Shown here in pieces: positions 28,752-37,285 of a stretch of 64,000 nucleotides of DNA. This stretch comes from Micromonospora sediminicola (lineage in GTDB: Bacteria; Actinomycetota; Actinomycetes; Mycobacteriales; Micromonosporaceae), in the NCBI RefSeq assembly GCF_900089585.1, contig NZ_FLRH01000003.1, positions 3,796,501 to 3,860,500 of the forward strand, given 5' to 3'. The first letter of the stretch is position 1. Every line of letters begins with the position of its first letter. The translations under genes and the position numbers were made by a program. The notes beneath the pieces were generated by a model that saw only the letters and a list, made by a program, of their open reading frames with translations, made no database searches and had not been told where the DNA came from.

Positions 28752-29585
28752 ATGGGGCGCGCGTTGGTGTTGGGTGGCGGCGGGGTGACCGGGGTGGCCT
28801 GGGAACTGGGTCTGCTGGCCGGGTTTGCCGGGCACGGGTTGCGGCTGGACGAGGCGGACCTGGTGGTGGGCACGTCGGCCGGGTCGGTGGTCGGGGCGCA
28901 GGTGCGTTCGGGTACGCCCCTGGCAGAGCTGTACGAGGCGCAGTTGCGGCCACCGCGCGACGAGGTGCCGGCCCGGCTCGGGGCGGGGGTGCTGTTGCGC
29001 TGGGCGTGGGCCGGTGGGCGGGGCCGGGACGCGGCGCGGGCCCGGGCGCGCATCGGCGCGATGGCGTTGTCGGCGCGTACCGCGTCGGAGCAGTCGCGGC
29101 GGGCGGTGATCGCGGCGCGGTTGCCGTCGTCGGAGTGGCCGGCGGCGCGGCTGCTGGTCACCGCGGTGGACGCGGCGTCGGGTGAGTTCGTGGTGTTCGA
29201 CGCGGACAGCGGGGTGCCGCTGGTGGACGCGGTCGGCGCGAGTTGCGCGGTGCCGGGGGTGTGGCCGCCGGTGACCGTCGGTGGCCGGCGTTACGTCGAC
29301 GGCGGTGTCCGTTCGCCGGTGAACGCGGATCTGGCGGCCGGGTGCGGGCAGGTGGTGGTGCTGGCGCCGACGACCGCCGCGGTGGGGCCCATGCCGCGGT
29401 TGGCGGCGCAGGTGGTGGCGTTGCGCAAGGCGGGGGCGCGGGTGGCGGTGGTGTCGCCGGACCGGGCGGCGCGCACGGCGATCGGTCGTAACGTGCTGGA
29501 CCCGGCGCGGCGGGCGGCGTCGGCGCGGGCCGGGTTCGCGCAGGCCGAGGCGGTGGCGCACGAGGTGGGCGCGGTGTGGCGCTGA
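28752..29585 (+). CDS. Patatin-like phospholipase
   Basis: 277 residues. The catalytic dyad and oxyanion hole of patatins are present: LVLGGGGVTGVAWELG at the start (GGGxxG), VVGTSAGSVVGA with nucleophile Ser (GxSxG), and YVDGGVRSPVNADLA with the catalytic Asp (DGG). No signal peptide is seen, so it is cytoplasmic or membrane-associated. It hydrolyses acyl esters of lipids. It stands alone: divergent from the SDR gene, convergent with the sigma factor gene, with a hairpin between. Confidence 0.9.
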   Translation: MGRALVLGGGGVTGVAWELGLLAGFAGHGLRLDEADLVVGTSAGSVVGAQVRSGTPLAELYEAQLRPPRDEVPARLGAGVLLRWAWAGGRGRDAARARARIGAMALSARTASEQSRRAVIAARLPSSEWPAARLLVTAVDAASGEFVVFDADSGVPLVDAVGASCAVPGVWPPVTVGGRRYVDGGVRSPVNADLAAGCGQVVVLAPTTAAVGPMPRLAAQVVALRKAGARVAVVSPDRAARTAIGRNVLDPARRAASARAGFAQAEAVAHEVGAVWR

Positions 29586-29604
29586 CCGGGGGCGCCGAGC
29601 ACGA

Positions 29605-29623
29605 CGCGGCCTGACCGGCCGCG
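29605..29623. terminator. Hairpin between patatin and sigma factor genes
   Basis: Arms cgcggcc and ggccgcg (7 bp) around tgacc, 19 bp after the patatin stop codon and in a convergent gap. Confidence 0.5.
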
Positions 29624-29641
29624 CCGCTGCCACCGGCGGTG

Positions 29642-30877
29642 TCAGGAGGCGCCGGTCAGGCGGGCCAGGCGTCGGTTGAGGTAGCGCTGTTCGGGCAGGC
29701 TTCCGGACAGCCGCGCCGCCAACCGGTAGTGGTCGGCTGCGGCCCGCGGATCGCCGTCGAGTTCCAGCAGGTGGGCGCGGACGGCGTGCAGCCGGTGGTG
29801 GCCGCGCATCGCCGGGTCGGCCAGCAGCGGTTCGAGCAGCGCCAGCCCGAGGCCGGGGCCGTGCGCCATGGCCACGGCGACGGCCTGGTTGAGCGTGACG
29901 AACGGGCTGGGAGCGACCCGGCTCAGCATGTCGTAGAGGACGCTGATCTGCCGCCAGTCGGTGTCCGGGAAGGCCGGCGCCTCGGCGTGGACGGCCGCGA
30001 TGGCCGCCTGGAGTTGGAAGCGGCCCACCGGCCCGTGGGGCAGGGCCCGACCCAGCAGCGTGACGCCCTCGTCGATGAGGTCGTGGCGCCAGCGGGAGCG
30101 GTCCTGGTCGGCCAGCGGCACGAGGTCTCCGGCGGCGTCGGTGCGGGCGGGCGACCGGGCGTGGGTGAGCAGCATCAGCGCCAGCGCGCCGGTGACCTCG
30201 TGGTGGTCGGGCAGCGCGGCGTGGACCTGACGGGTGAGCCGGATCGCCTCCTCGGTGAGTTCCACGTCGACGAGTTGGTCGCCGGAGGTGCGGGTGTAGC
30301 CCTCGCTGAACACCAGGTGGCACACGTCCAGCACGGCGGCCACCCGGTCGGGCAGCGCGTGCCGCGGCGGCATGGTGAACCGGGCGCCCGCGTCGCGCAG
30401 CGTCGCGCGTGCCCGGCTCAGCCGCTGGGTCATGGTCCGGGCCGGCACCAGGTAGGCGGCGGCGATCTGCTCCACGCGCAGCCCCGCCACCGCGCGCAGG
30501 GTCAGCGCGACCTGGGAAGGGCGGCTCAGCGCCGGGTGGCAGCAGAGGAACAGCAGCCGCAGCGTGTCGTCCGTGTCGGTGACGGGTGTGTCGTCGACCG
30601 CCGGCACGACACCGGCGTCGGGCTGCCGGGCCGCGTCGAGCCGTTCGCGGCGGGTGCGGGCCGTCTCGGCGCGCACCCGGTCGATCAGCCGTCGCGAGGC
30701 GACCCGGATGAGCCAGGCGCGGGGTTCGTCGGGGACACCGGTGAGCGGCCACCGGGCGGCTGCTGCCTCCGCCGCGTCCTGTAGGGCGTCCTCGCAGGCG
30801 TCGGGGTGCCCGTGGTGGCGCAGCAGCGCGGCGCGGACGTGCGGCGCCTCCCGGCGCCACACGTCCGCGAGCGCCAC
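29642..30877 (-). CDS. ECF RNA polymerase sigma factor, group ECF42 (DUF6596 C-terminal extension)
   Basis: 411 residues from a GTG at 30877, 4 bp after the stop of the DGPF-protein gene. Sigma region 2 lies at about 1-75 (VRAALLRHHGHPDACEDALQ, RAWLIRVASRRLIDRVR). Region 4 is at about 105-165 (RPSQVALTLRAVAGLRVEQI, YLVPARTMTQRLSRARATL). A 240-residue helical, TPR-like extension follows (HLVFSEGYTRTSG, LIDEGVTLLGRALPHGPVG). This architecture plus an upstream DGPF/YCII gene defines ECF42, where the extension is needed for activity instead of an anti-sigma factor. The regulon is unknown. Confidence 0.9.
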   Translation of the reverse strand: MALADVWRREAPHVRAALLRHHGHPDACEDALQDAAEAAAARWPLTGVPDEPRAWLIRVASRRLIDRVRAETARTRRERLDAARQPDAGVVPAVDDTPVTDTDDTLRLLFLCCHPALSRPSQVALTLRAVAGLRVEQIAAAYLVPARTMTQRLSRARATLRDAGARFTMPPRHALPDRVAAVLDVCHLVFSEGYTRTSGDQLVDVELTEEAIRLTRQVHAALPDHHEVTGALALMLLTHARSPARTDAAGDLVPLADQDRSRWRHDLIDEGVTLLGRALPHGPVGRFQLQAAIAAVHAEAPAFPDTDWRQISVLYDMLSRVAPSPFVTLNQAVAVAMAHGPGLGLALLEPLLADPAMRGHHRLHAVRAHLLELDGDPRAAADHYRLAARLSGSLPEQRYLNRRLARLTGAS

Positions 30878-30881
30878 GACG

Positions 30882-31274
30882 TCACTGATCGGAGCCGCCC
30901 GGCCACATCGAGGGCCGCAGCTCGACGGTTTCCCCGGGGCCGGCGAACCTCGCGGCGACGGCCTCGGCGCGGGCCTGGTCCTCGACGTCGATGAGGAAGA
31001 AACCGGCGAGGTGTTCCTTGGCCTCGGAGTACGGGCCGTCGGTCGCCAGGGGTGCGCCGTCGCGCCACCGGTAGAGCCGGGCGGTGCGGGGGTCGGCGAG
31101 CGCCTCACCGACGACCAGCTCACCGTTGGCGTGCAGCTCGGTCATCACCTGCTCGAAGTCGGCGTTGAGCCGGTCGCGTACCTCGGCGGGCAGCTCCTGG
31201 TGGGCGGCGAGGTATTCGGAGGTGGGGTGGCCCCACGGCTCCGGGTTGGAATGGATCATGATCACGTACTTCAC
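30882..31274 (-). CDS. YCII-related DGPF-type protein
   Basis: 130 residues from a GTG at 31274 (KYVIMIHSNPEPWGHP). The DGPF motif appears as ATDGPYSEAKEHLAGFFLID, after YRWRDGAPL; the YCII ferredoxin-like fold covers most of the chain. DGPF proteins are the conserved genomic partners of ECF42 sigma factors and are usually among their targets. Its stop is 4 bp from the sigma factor start, so both are probably co-transcribed. Confidence 0.9.
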   Translation of the reverse strand: MKYVIMIHSNPEPWGHPTSEYLAAHQELPAEVRDRLNADFEQVMTELHANGELVVGEALADPRTARLYRWRDGAPLATDGPYSEAKEHLAGFFLIDVEDQARAEAVAARFAGPGETVELRPSMWPGGSDQ

Positions 31275-31364
31275 TGTCTGTCCTCCGCGTCGTGCGGCGG
31301 TGTCTCCCCGCCGCTCGCCCGGTACGACGGAGCGGGATCGCCGATGTCTACATATCCTCGCGTC

Positions 31365-31829
31365 ATGAGTGACGCGGTGGGTGTCGGTGACCTGGTCGAG
31401 GATTTCACGCTGCCGGACGAGACGGGCACGCCACGGCGCCTGTCGGAGTTCCTGGCCGCCGGTCCGGTGGTGCTGTTCTTCTACCCGGCGGCGATGACGC
31501 GGGGCTGCACGGCGGAGAGCTGCCACTTCCGGGACCTGGCGGCGGAGTTCGCGGCGGTGGGCGCGCAGCGGGTGGGGATCAGCCGGGATCCGGTGCAGCG
31601 GCAGGCGGAGTTCTCCCGCCGGCACGGGCTCGGCTATCCGCTGCTGTCGGACATCGACGGCGAGGTGGCGCGGGCGTTCGGGGTGCGGCGGCGGCTGCCG
31701 CTGGGCGCACTGAGCACCCGGCGGATGACGTTCGTCATCGGCACCGACCGGCGGGTGCTGGCCGTGGTGCACAGCGAGCTGAGCATGAACGAGCACGCCG
31801 ACGCGGCGCTGCGGGCCCTCGGGGGCTGA
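31365..31829 (+). CDS. Peroxiredoxin, BCP/AhpC-TSA type
   Basis: 154 residues from ATG 31365. The thioredoxin fold shows VLFFYPAAMTRGCTAESCHF, with the peroxidatic Cys48 and a second Cys53 five residues later, the spacing of alpha-type BCP enzymes in which these two form the disulfide. GISRDPVQRQAEFSRRHGL and YPLLSDIDGEVARAFGV are further family blocks. The usual T-P-x-x-C is T-R-G-C here. It reduces peroxides with thiols. It is divergent from the DGPF-ECF42 pair by 90 bp, so shared stress control is possible (inference). Confidence 0.9.
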   Translation: MSDAVGVGDLVEDFTLPDETGTPRRLSEFLAAGPVVLFFYPAAMTRGCTAESCHFRDLAAEFAAVGAQRVGISRDPVQRQAEFSRRHGLGYPLLSDIDGEVARAFGVRRRLPLGALSTRRMTFVIGTDRRVLAVVHSELSMNEHADAALRALGG

Positions 31830-31894
31830 TCATCGCGGTGTCGCAGCCGGCTGGTATCAAGGCTGCGTCAAACAGGTGTACGGAAGAGGGCGTG

Positions 31895-32584
31895 ATGGCG
31901 GGTCAGGGTTTGTCCACTGACGAGGTTCAGGGAATCCGGGAGGCCCTTGCGGCGGGCCGCAAGCCCCGGGTGGTGTTCACCGAGGCGGCCGGGCAGATGG
32001 CCGGGCAGCTCGGGCAGGTGGTGGAGCTGACCGACCCGGCGGCGTCGGAGGAGTTCGTGGTGGTGCGGTTCGGCCGCGACGAGCTGCCCTTCTCCCCCGC
32101 CGACGTGGCGATCGCCCCCAAGGGCGCCGGGCGGCGTCCGGCGGCCGAGGCGAAGCCGGAACCGGAGCAGGCGCCGGCCGCCCCGCCGGAGCCGGAGTTC
32201 GTGCTGGACACCCCGCGGGTTCCGGCGCCGCGACGGGAGGAGCCGAAGGCGGAGCAGCCGACAGCGGAGCCGAAGCCGGCGAAGCGGGCGGTGAAGGCCG
32301 CGAAGCCGAAGACTCCGCCGGGGCTGACCGTGACGCTTGCCTACGCCGAGGGTGAGTGGACGGTCGCCGCGCAGCAGGGCACGAAGGCGCTGGCCCGGCC
32401 GTACGTGGTGAAGCCGGCCGAGGCGCTGCGGATGGTGGCGCTGGTCGACGTGCCGGGGGTGCAGGAGGCGGTGGAGCAGATCCTGGCCGCGGAGCGGGCC
32501 GAGGCCGAGCAGCAGGCGGAGAAGCTGCGCGCCGAGCTGGCCGAGATCGAGGCCCGGCTGGCGGAGCTGCGCGAGGCGCGCTGA
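31895..32584 (+). CDS. Conserved actinobacterial protein of unknown function
   Basis: 229 residues from ATG 31895 (GGAAGAGGG upstream). Three parts are visible. An N-terminal globular part (1-75, GLSTDEVQGIREALAAGRKP and VVELTDPAASEEFVVVRFG) reads like a small beta-barrel. A low-complexity linker (80-145) is rich in Pro, Ala, Glu and Lys. The C-terminal part has TVTLAYAEGEWTVAAQQGTK and then a strong heptad coiled coil (ILAAERAEAEQQAEKLRAEL) to the end. The basic linker segment (KPAKRAVKAAKPKT) could bind nucleic acid. No assigned family. A strong hairpin follows. Confidence 0.7.
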   Translation: MAGQGLSTDEVQGIREALAAGRKPRVVFTEAAGQMAGQLGQVVELTDPAASEEFVVVRFGRDELPFSPADVAIAPKGAGRRPAAEAKPEPEQAPAAPPEPEFVLDTPRVPAPRREEPKAEQPTAEPKPAKRAVKAAKPKTPPGLTVTLAYAEGEWTVAAQQGTKALARPYVVKPAEALRMVALVDVPGVQEAVEQILAAERAEAEQQAEKLRAELAEIEARLAELREAR

Positions 32585-32598
32585 CCCCGGAACGCCCC

Positions 32599-32633
32599 GC
32601 GGGGCCGGTGCGACCCCCTCGCACCGGCCCCGC
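32599..32633. terminator. Bidirectional terminator, 15-bp perfect stem
   Basis: Arms gcggggccggtgcga (32599-32613) and tcgcaccggccccgc (32619-32633) with loop ccccc, between the convergent coiled-coil protein gene and cydB. Confidence 0.85.
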
Positions 32634-32657
32634 GTCACCCCTGCGCCCGCAGGTCCA

Positions 32658-33656
32658 TCAGTGTTGCGGAATGTTCTGTACCCCGATCCGGCGTCGGAAC
32701 ACCCAGTACGTCCAACCCTGGTAGGCCAGGACGATCGGCGTGAAGACCACCGCCACCCAGGTCATGATCTTCAGGGTGTAGGGGGTGGACGCGGCGTTGG
32801 TGGCGGTGAGCGTGCCGGCCGCGTCGAGGGTGGAGGGCAGCACGTTGGGGAACAGCGCGGCGAACAGCGTCGCCACGGCCAGGGCGATGGCCACGGCGGT
32901 TCCGGTGAACGCCCAGCCCTCCCGGCGTACCCGGGCGGCGGCCAGGCCGCCGAGCAGCGCGAGAGCGGCACCGGCGGCGAGCACGACGGCGGCGGCGCTG
33001 GAGCGGATGGTCAGCGACCAGCTCAGGAACGCCACCGCGGCCACGGCGGTGCCGGCGCCGAGCTTGACCGCGAGGGCGCCGGCGCGCTCGCGGATGTCGC
33101 CGGTGGTCTTCAGCGCGAGGAACACCGCGCCGTGGGTGAGGAACAGCCCCAGCGTGGTCAGGCCACCGAGCAGCGCGTACGGGTGCAGCAGGTCGAGCAG
33201 GCCGCCGACGTACTCGTGGTCGGCGTCGAGCGGCACGCCGCGGAAGATGTTCGCGAACGCCACCCCCCACAGCACGGCCGGCACGGCCGAGCCCCAGAAG
33301 ATGGCCTGGTCCCAGCGGCGCTTCCAGGACGCCTCGGGCCGCTTGTGCCGGTACTCGAACGCCACGCCGCGGGCGATCAGGGCCAGCAGGATGAGCAGCA
33401 GCGGCAGGTAGAAGCCGGAGAACAGGGTGGCGTACCACTCGGGGAACGCGGCGAACATGGCGCCGCCGGCGGTGATCAGCCACACCTCGTTGCCGTCCCA
33501 CACCGGGCCGATGGTGTTGATCAGGACGCGGCGTTGCCGGTCGTCGCGGCCGAGCACGGGCAGCAGCATCCCGACGCCGAAGTCGAAGCCTTCGAGGATG
33601 AAGTAGCCGGTGAAGAGCACGGCCACGAGGAGAAACCAGACGGTCGTCAGTTCCAC
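32658..33656 (-). CDS. cydB: Cytochrome bd ubiquinol/menaquinol oxidase subunit II
   Basis: 332 residues, about eight membrane segments. Typical start TTVWFLLVAVLFTGYFILEG followed by FDFGVGMLLPVLGRDD and INTIGPVWDGNEVWLITAGG. CydB forms the heterodimer with CydA that reduces O2 to water with high affinity, without proton pumping. It lies 13 bp downstream of cydA in the same transcript. The cydCD ABC transporter genes that often follow are absent; the operon stops at the hairpin beyond cydB. Confidence 0.95.
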   Translation of the reverse strand: MELTTVWFLLVAVLFTGYFILEGFDFGVGMLLPVLGRDDRQRRVLINTIGPVWDGNEVWLITAGGAMFAAFPEWYATLFSGFYLPLLLILLALIARGVAFEYRHKRPEASWKRRWDQAIFWGSAVPAVLWGVAFANIFRGVPLDADHEYVGGLLDLLHPYALLGGLTTLGLFLTHGAVFLALKTTGDIRERAGALAVKLGAGTAVAAVAFLSWSLTIRSSAAAVVLAAGAALALLGGLAAARVRREGWAFTGTAVAIALAVATLFAALFPNVLPSTLDAAGTLTATNAASTPYTLKIMTWVAVVFTPIVLAYQGWTYWVFRRRIGVQNIPQH

Positions 33657-33669
33657 TGTCGGCTCCGGG

Positions 33670-35082
33670 TCAGTAGGCGAACGCGAGCGGGCGCTCGGCG
33701 TCGTCGGTGTCGTCGTCGGTGGGTTCCGGGGTGAGGTCCGGTACGCCGGCGCGGGCGTAGCGGACCAGCAGCTTGAACTCGATCACCGCGAGGGTGGCGT
33801 AGATGAGGGTGAAGGCGGTGAAGGAGGTGAGGACCTCGGTCAGGGAGACGCTGCGGGACACACCGTCGCGGGTGAGCATCTCGCCGAACACGATCCACGG
33901 CTGGCGGCCCATCTCGGTGAAGATCCAGCCGAAGGAGTTGGCCAGCAGCGGCAGCACCGGCATGACCAGGCCGGCGCGCAGCAGCCAGCGGCTGGTGGGG
34001 GTGCGGCCCTTGCGCTGGCTCCAGAGCACCAGCAGCGCGATCGCGGCGGCGGCCAACCCGAAGCCGATCATGAAGCGGAAGCTCCAGTAGGTGACCGGGA
34101 TGATCGGGGCGTAGTTGCCGGGGCCGTACTGGCTGGCGTACTGGGCCTGCAGGTCGTTGATGCCCTGCACGGTGCCGTGGGGGTCGCCGGTGCCGAGGAA
34201 CGACAGCAGGTAGGGGATCTTGAGGGCGAACACCTCGCGGCTGCCGTCGAGGCTGCCGACGGTGAGCACGGAGAACGAGGCGGGGCTCTCGGTGGTGTAG
34301 AGGCCCTCGGCGGCGGCCATCTTCATCGGCTGCACCTCGGTCATGATCTTGCCTTGGATGTCGCCGGTGAGGACCACCAGCGCGGACGAGACCAGGACCA
34401 CCCAGGAGCCGAACTTCGTGGCGAAGCGGTAGGCGCCGGTGTCGGCGCTGCCCCGGTTACGCATCACGTGCCACAGCCCGACGGTCACCACGAGGGACCC
34501 GGCGACCAGGAACGACCCGGCGAGGGTGTGCGGGAAGGTGACCAGGGCGACCTTGTTGGTGAGCACGGCGACGAAGTCGGTCAGCTCGGCCCGGCCGCTG
34601 TCGGGGTTGATCCGGAAGCCGACCGGGTTCTGCATGAACGAGTTCGCGGCGAGGATGAAGTACGCCGACAGGTTGGTGCCGATCGCGGCGGCCCAGATCG
34701 CGGCGAGGTGCAGCCGCTTGGGCAGCCGGTCCCAGCCGAAGATCCACAGGCCGATGAAGGTCGACTCCAGGAAGAACGCCACCAGGGCCTCGATGGCCAG
34801 GGGGGCGCCGAAGATGTCGCCGACGAAGCGGGAGTAGTCGCTCCAGTTCATGCCGAACTGGAACTCCTGCACGATGCCGGTGACCACGCCCATGGCGAAG
34901 TTGATCAGGAACAGCTTGCCGTAGAACTTGGTGAGCTTGAGGTACCGCTCGTTGCCGGTGCGGTGCCACATCGTCTGCAGGACGGCGACGAGCACGGACA
35001 GGCCGATGGTCAACGGCACGAACAAGAAGTGGTAGACGGTGGTGACACCGAACTGCCAGCGGGCGACGTCCAACGCGTCCAC
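33670..35082 (-). CDS. cydA: Cytochrome bd ubiquinol/menaquinol oxidase subunit I
   Basis: 470 residues from the GTG at 35082 (DALDVARWQFGVTTVYHFLF), the usual family start, with GGGGG six bases upstream. An ATG at 35103 would add seven residues but lies within an operator dyad. Haem-ligand His18 in VYHFLF, FQFGMNWSDYSRFVGDIFG, the short Q-loop and GRQPW near the end are present. CydA binds haems b558, b595 and d and oxidises quinol. It is first in the cydAB operon and is preceded by two tandem dyads that suggest repressor control. Confidence 0.95.
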   Translation of the reverse strand: MDALDVARWQFGVTTVYHFLFVPLTIGLSVLVAVLQTMWHRTGNERYLKLTKFYGKLFLINFAMGVVTGIVQEFQFGMNWSDYSRFVGDIFGAPLAIEALVAFFLESTFIGLWIFGWDRLPKRLHLAAIWAAAIGTNLSAYFILAANSFMQNPVGFRINPDSGRAELTDFVAVLTNKVALVTFPHTLAGSFLVAGSLVVTVGLWHVMRNRGSADTGAYRFATKFGSWVVLVSSALVVLTGDIQGKIMTEVQPMKMAAAEGLYTTESPASFSVLTVGSLDGSREVFALKIPYLLSFLGTGDPHGTVQGINDLQAQYASQYGPGNYAPIIPVTYWSFRFMIGFGLAAAAIALLVLWSQRKGRTPTSRWLLRAGLVMPVLPLLANSFGWIFTEMGRQPWIVFGEMLTRDGVSRSVSLTEVLTSFTAFTLIYATLAVIEFKLLVRYARAGVPDLTPEPTDDDTDDAERPLAFAY

Positions 35083-35102
35083 CTGAAACCCCCAGCTGTG
35101 CA

Positions 35103-35138
35103 TACTACGAGACGTAGTAAATACTACTCGGCGTCGTA
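35103..35138 (-). promoter_or_regulatory. Two tandem operator dyads upstream of cydAB
   Basis: Site 1, TACTACGAGACGTAGTA (35103-35119), is a perfect 7-bp-arm dyad. Site 2, TACTACTCGGCGTCGTA (35122-35138), is an imperfect copy. Their centres are 19 bp apart, about two helical turns. Form and spacing resemble BlaI/MecI/CopY-type operators more than the Rex site usual for cyd genes. Confidence 0.65.
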
Positions 35139-35258
35139 GAGAAAGCGGCAGGGCCGCACGGCCCGAACGGTCCCGGGACCAATGACCCTGATCACCTCGG
35201 CCGGGTGGCCCGTGCCGGGGCGCACGGTCACCCCCGCACGTGCGACCATCCAGCACTG

Positions 35259-36029
35259 ATGAACAGCACCCCCTGGCGCGCGCCGCTGCTGTGGCGCGGC
35301 GCGCAGACGCTCGCCCGCGCCGCCGTCGGGCTGGTCGGTCGGCTGGAGGTCACCGGCGACGTGCCGCAGGCGCTGCGGCACGGGCCGCTGATCCTGGCGG
35401 CCAACCACATCAGCCCGTTCGACCCGGTGGTCCTCGCCGCCGCGTGCCGGGTCCGGCGGGTCGCCCCCCGGATCATGGCCACCGCCGGGCTGTTCCGGGC
35501 CCCGCTGATCGGGGCGCTGATGCGCCGCGCCGGGCACATCCGCGTCGACCGGGGCACCGCCGCGGTGCACCGGTCGCTGGAGGTCGCCGCCGACGCGGTG
35601 GCCGGCGGCTCCGTGGTGCTGGTCTACCCGGAGGGACGCATCGGCCTCGACCCCGGCATGTGGCCCGAACGGGGCAAGACCGGCGCCGCGCGGCTCGCGT
35701 TCGCCAGCGGCGCCGCCGTCGTCCCGGTCGCCCAGTGGGGCTCGCACGAGGTGCTGCCCTACCGGGCGCCGAAGGGGATGCTGCGCGGCCTGGCCCGGGC
35801 GGTGGCCCGGCGGCCCGTGATCCGGGTGCACTTCGGCGCGCCGGTGACGCTGCGCGACCTGCACCCCACCACGCCCGGCGCGGCCCGCCGCGCCACCGAC
35901 CGGATCATCGACGCGATCACCGAGGACCTGGTTGCGCTGCGCCCGCTGGAACCCGACCGGCCGCGACACGTCGACCCGGGCCGCCCGGTGGACCCCAGCC
36001 GCGCGCACCGCCGCCCCCGGACCGGCTGA
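35259..36029 (+). CDS. 1-acyl-sn-glycerol-3-phosphate acyltransferase (PlsC-like)
   Basis: 256 residues. Acyltransferase motifs: ILAANHISPFDPVV (NHxxxxD, block I), RIMATAGLFRAPLIGALMRR and GHIRVDRGT (block II), VLVYPEGRIGLD (block III, EGR) and ARLAFASGAAVVPVAQWG (block IV). It transfers an acyl chain to lysophosphatidate at the membrane in phospholipid synthesis. The tail after about residue 230 is Arg/Pro-rich and probably disordered. An SDR gene follows after 32 bp, probably in the same transcript. Confidence 0.9.
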   Translation: MNSTPWRAPLLWRGAQTLARAAVGLVGRLEVTGDVPQALRHGPLILAANHISPFDPVVLAAACRVRRVAPRIMATAGLFRAPLIGALMRRAGHIRVDRGTAAVHRSLEVAADAVAGGSVVLVYPEGRIGLDPGMWPERGKTGAARLAFASGAAVVPVAQWGSHEVLPYRAPKGMLRGLARAVARRPVIRVHFGAPVTLRDLHPTTPGAARRATDRIIDAITEDLVALRPLEPDRPRHVDPGRPVDPSRAHRRPRTG

Positions 36030-36061
36030 AACCCACCCCGGCGCCCCGGCGAGGTGAGACC

Positions 36062-36913
36062 GTGGCAGGCGTGAGCGCACCCGTCGTGCTGATCACCGGC
36101 ACGTCCACCGGCATCGGCCTGGAGACCGCCGTGGGCGCCGCCCGCGCCGGCTGGCGCACCGTGGCCACCCTGCGCGACCCCGACCGCGCCGGCCGGCTGC
36201 GCGCCGCCGCCGACGCCGCCGGGGTCGGCGACCTGCTGGAGGTACGCCGGCTCGACGTGGTCGACCAGGCCTCGGTCGCCGCCTGCGTCGCCGACGTGGT
36301 GGCCCGCCACGGTCGGCTCGACGCGGTGGTCAACAACGCCGGCGCCGGACACGTCGGCACCCTGGAACAGGAGACCGTCGACGACGTGCGGGCGGTGTTC
36401 GAGGTCAACTTCTTCGGCGTCCTGCACGTCACCCGCGCGGCCCTGCCACACCTGCGCGCCGCGCGCGGGCGGCTGATCACCGTGACCAGCGTCGGCGGCG
36501 TGGTGGGCCAACCGTTCAACGAGGCGTACTGCGCGGCCAAGTTCGCCGTCGAGGGGTTCATGGAGTCCCTCACGCCGGTGGCGGCCACCGTCGGGGTGAG
36601 CGTCAGCGTGGTCGAGCCGGGCGCGGTGGCCAGCGAGTTCGTCGCCAACGTCGGGATCGACCGGGACGCGGCGGTGACCGACGCCGGGCCGTACGGGGCG
36701 GCGCTGCGGGCGTACCTCGATCGCAGCGCCGCCGCGTTCGCGGCCGCGCAGTCGCCGGCCGAGGCCGCCGCGGCGGTGGTGGCGACGCTGACCGACCCGG
36801 AGCCCGCGCCCCGGGTGCAGACCTCGGCCGCAGCCCGGCAGTTCGTCGCGGTCAAACTGGCCGACACCGACGGTCTCGGGGTGACCGCGCTGACCGCCGG
36901 CTGGCTGCGGTAA
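36062..36913 (+). CDS. Short-chain dehydrogenase/reductase
   Basis: 283 residues from GTG 36062 (GTG 36071 possible). VVLITGTSTGIGLETAVGAA is the cofactor loop; NNAGAGHVGTLEQ, VTSVGGVVGQPFNEAYCAAK (Ser, then Tyr and Lys) and VVEPGAVASEF follow. The pattern is that of the SDR group close to 17-beta-hydroxysteroid dehydrogenase-like and retinol dehydrogenase-like proteins. The substrate is unknown. It lies behind plsC, which suggests lipid metabolism. The stop is 3 bp from the end of the convergent DUF4180 gene. Confidence 0.88.
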   Translation: MAGVSAPVVLITGTSTGIGLETAVGAARAGWRTVATLRDPDRAGRLRAAADAAGVGDLLEVRRLDVVDQASVAACVADVVARHGRLDAVVNNAGAGHVGTLEQETVDDVRAVFEVNFFGVLHVTRAALPHLRAARGRLITVTSVGGVVGQPFNEAYCAAKFAVEGFMESLTPVAATVGVSVSVVEPGAVASEFVANVGIDRDAAVTDAGPYGAALRAYLDRSAAAFAAAQSPAEAAAAVVATLTDPEPAPRVQTSAAARQFVAVKLADTDGLGVTALTAGWLR

Positions 36914-36916
36914 CGG

Positions 36917-37285
36917 TCAGCCGGCGGCGCGCAGCCGCTCGTCGAGCGCGTCCAGGTCGGGCAGGAACCACACCTGGTCATGCCGGTTGGACTCGGCCAC
37001 CAGTGCGCGCAGCGCGCCGCTTCGCGCCAGGTGGGCCGAGATGTCCCCGACCACCACCAGGCGCAGCCGGTAGTTGACGAACTTCTGCATGACCTCGCCG
37101 GCGAACCGGGTGCCCAGCGCGAAGAAGCTCGGATCGAGCCGTGCCGCGGGCACCGCCACCACCGTGGCGCCGAGGAACGCCGCGCCGATCAGGTCCAGCA
37201 CGTCGCTCTCGGTGACGATCGGCGGGCCGTCCGGGTCGCCGACCAGCACGGTCGCGCCGCCGAGGTCGCGCAGCTCGTCAGCCAC
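36917..37285 (-). CDS. DUF4180 domain protein
   Basis: 122 residues covering the DUF4180 domain: ESDVLDLIGAAFLGATVVAV, RLDPSFFALGTRFAGEVMQK, FVNYRLRLVVVGDIS and ESNRHDQVWFLPDLDAL. The fold is predicted alpha/beta; the function is unknown. Its start overlaps the end of the upstream HTH gene by 8 bp. In other genomes DUF4180 genes also follow small regulators, which supports a two-gene functional unit. Confidence 0.85.
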   Translation of the reverse strand: MADELRDLGGATVLVGDPDGPPIVTESDVLDLIGAAFLGATVVAVPAARLDPSFFALGTRFAGEVMQKFVNYRLRLVVVGDISAHLARSGALRALVAESNRHDQVWFLPDLDALDERLRAAG

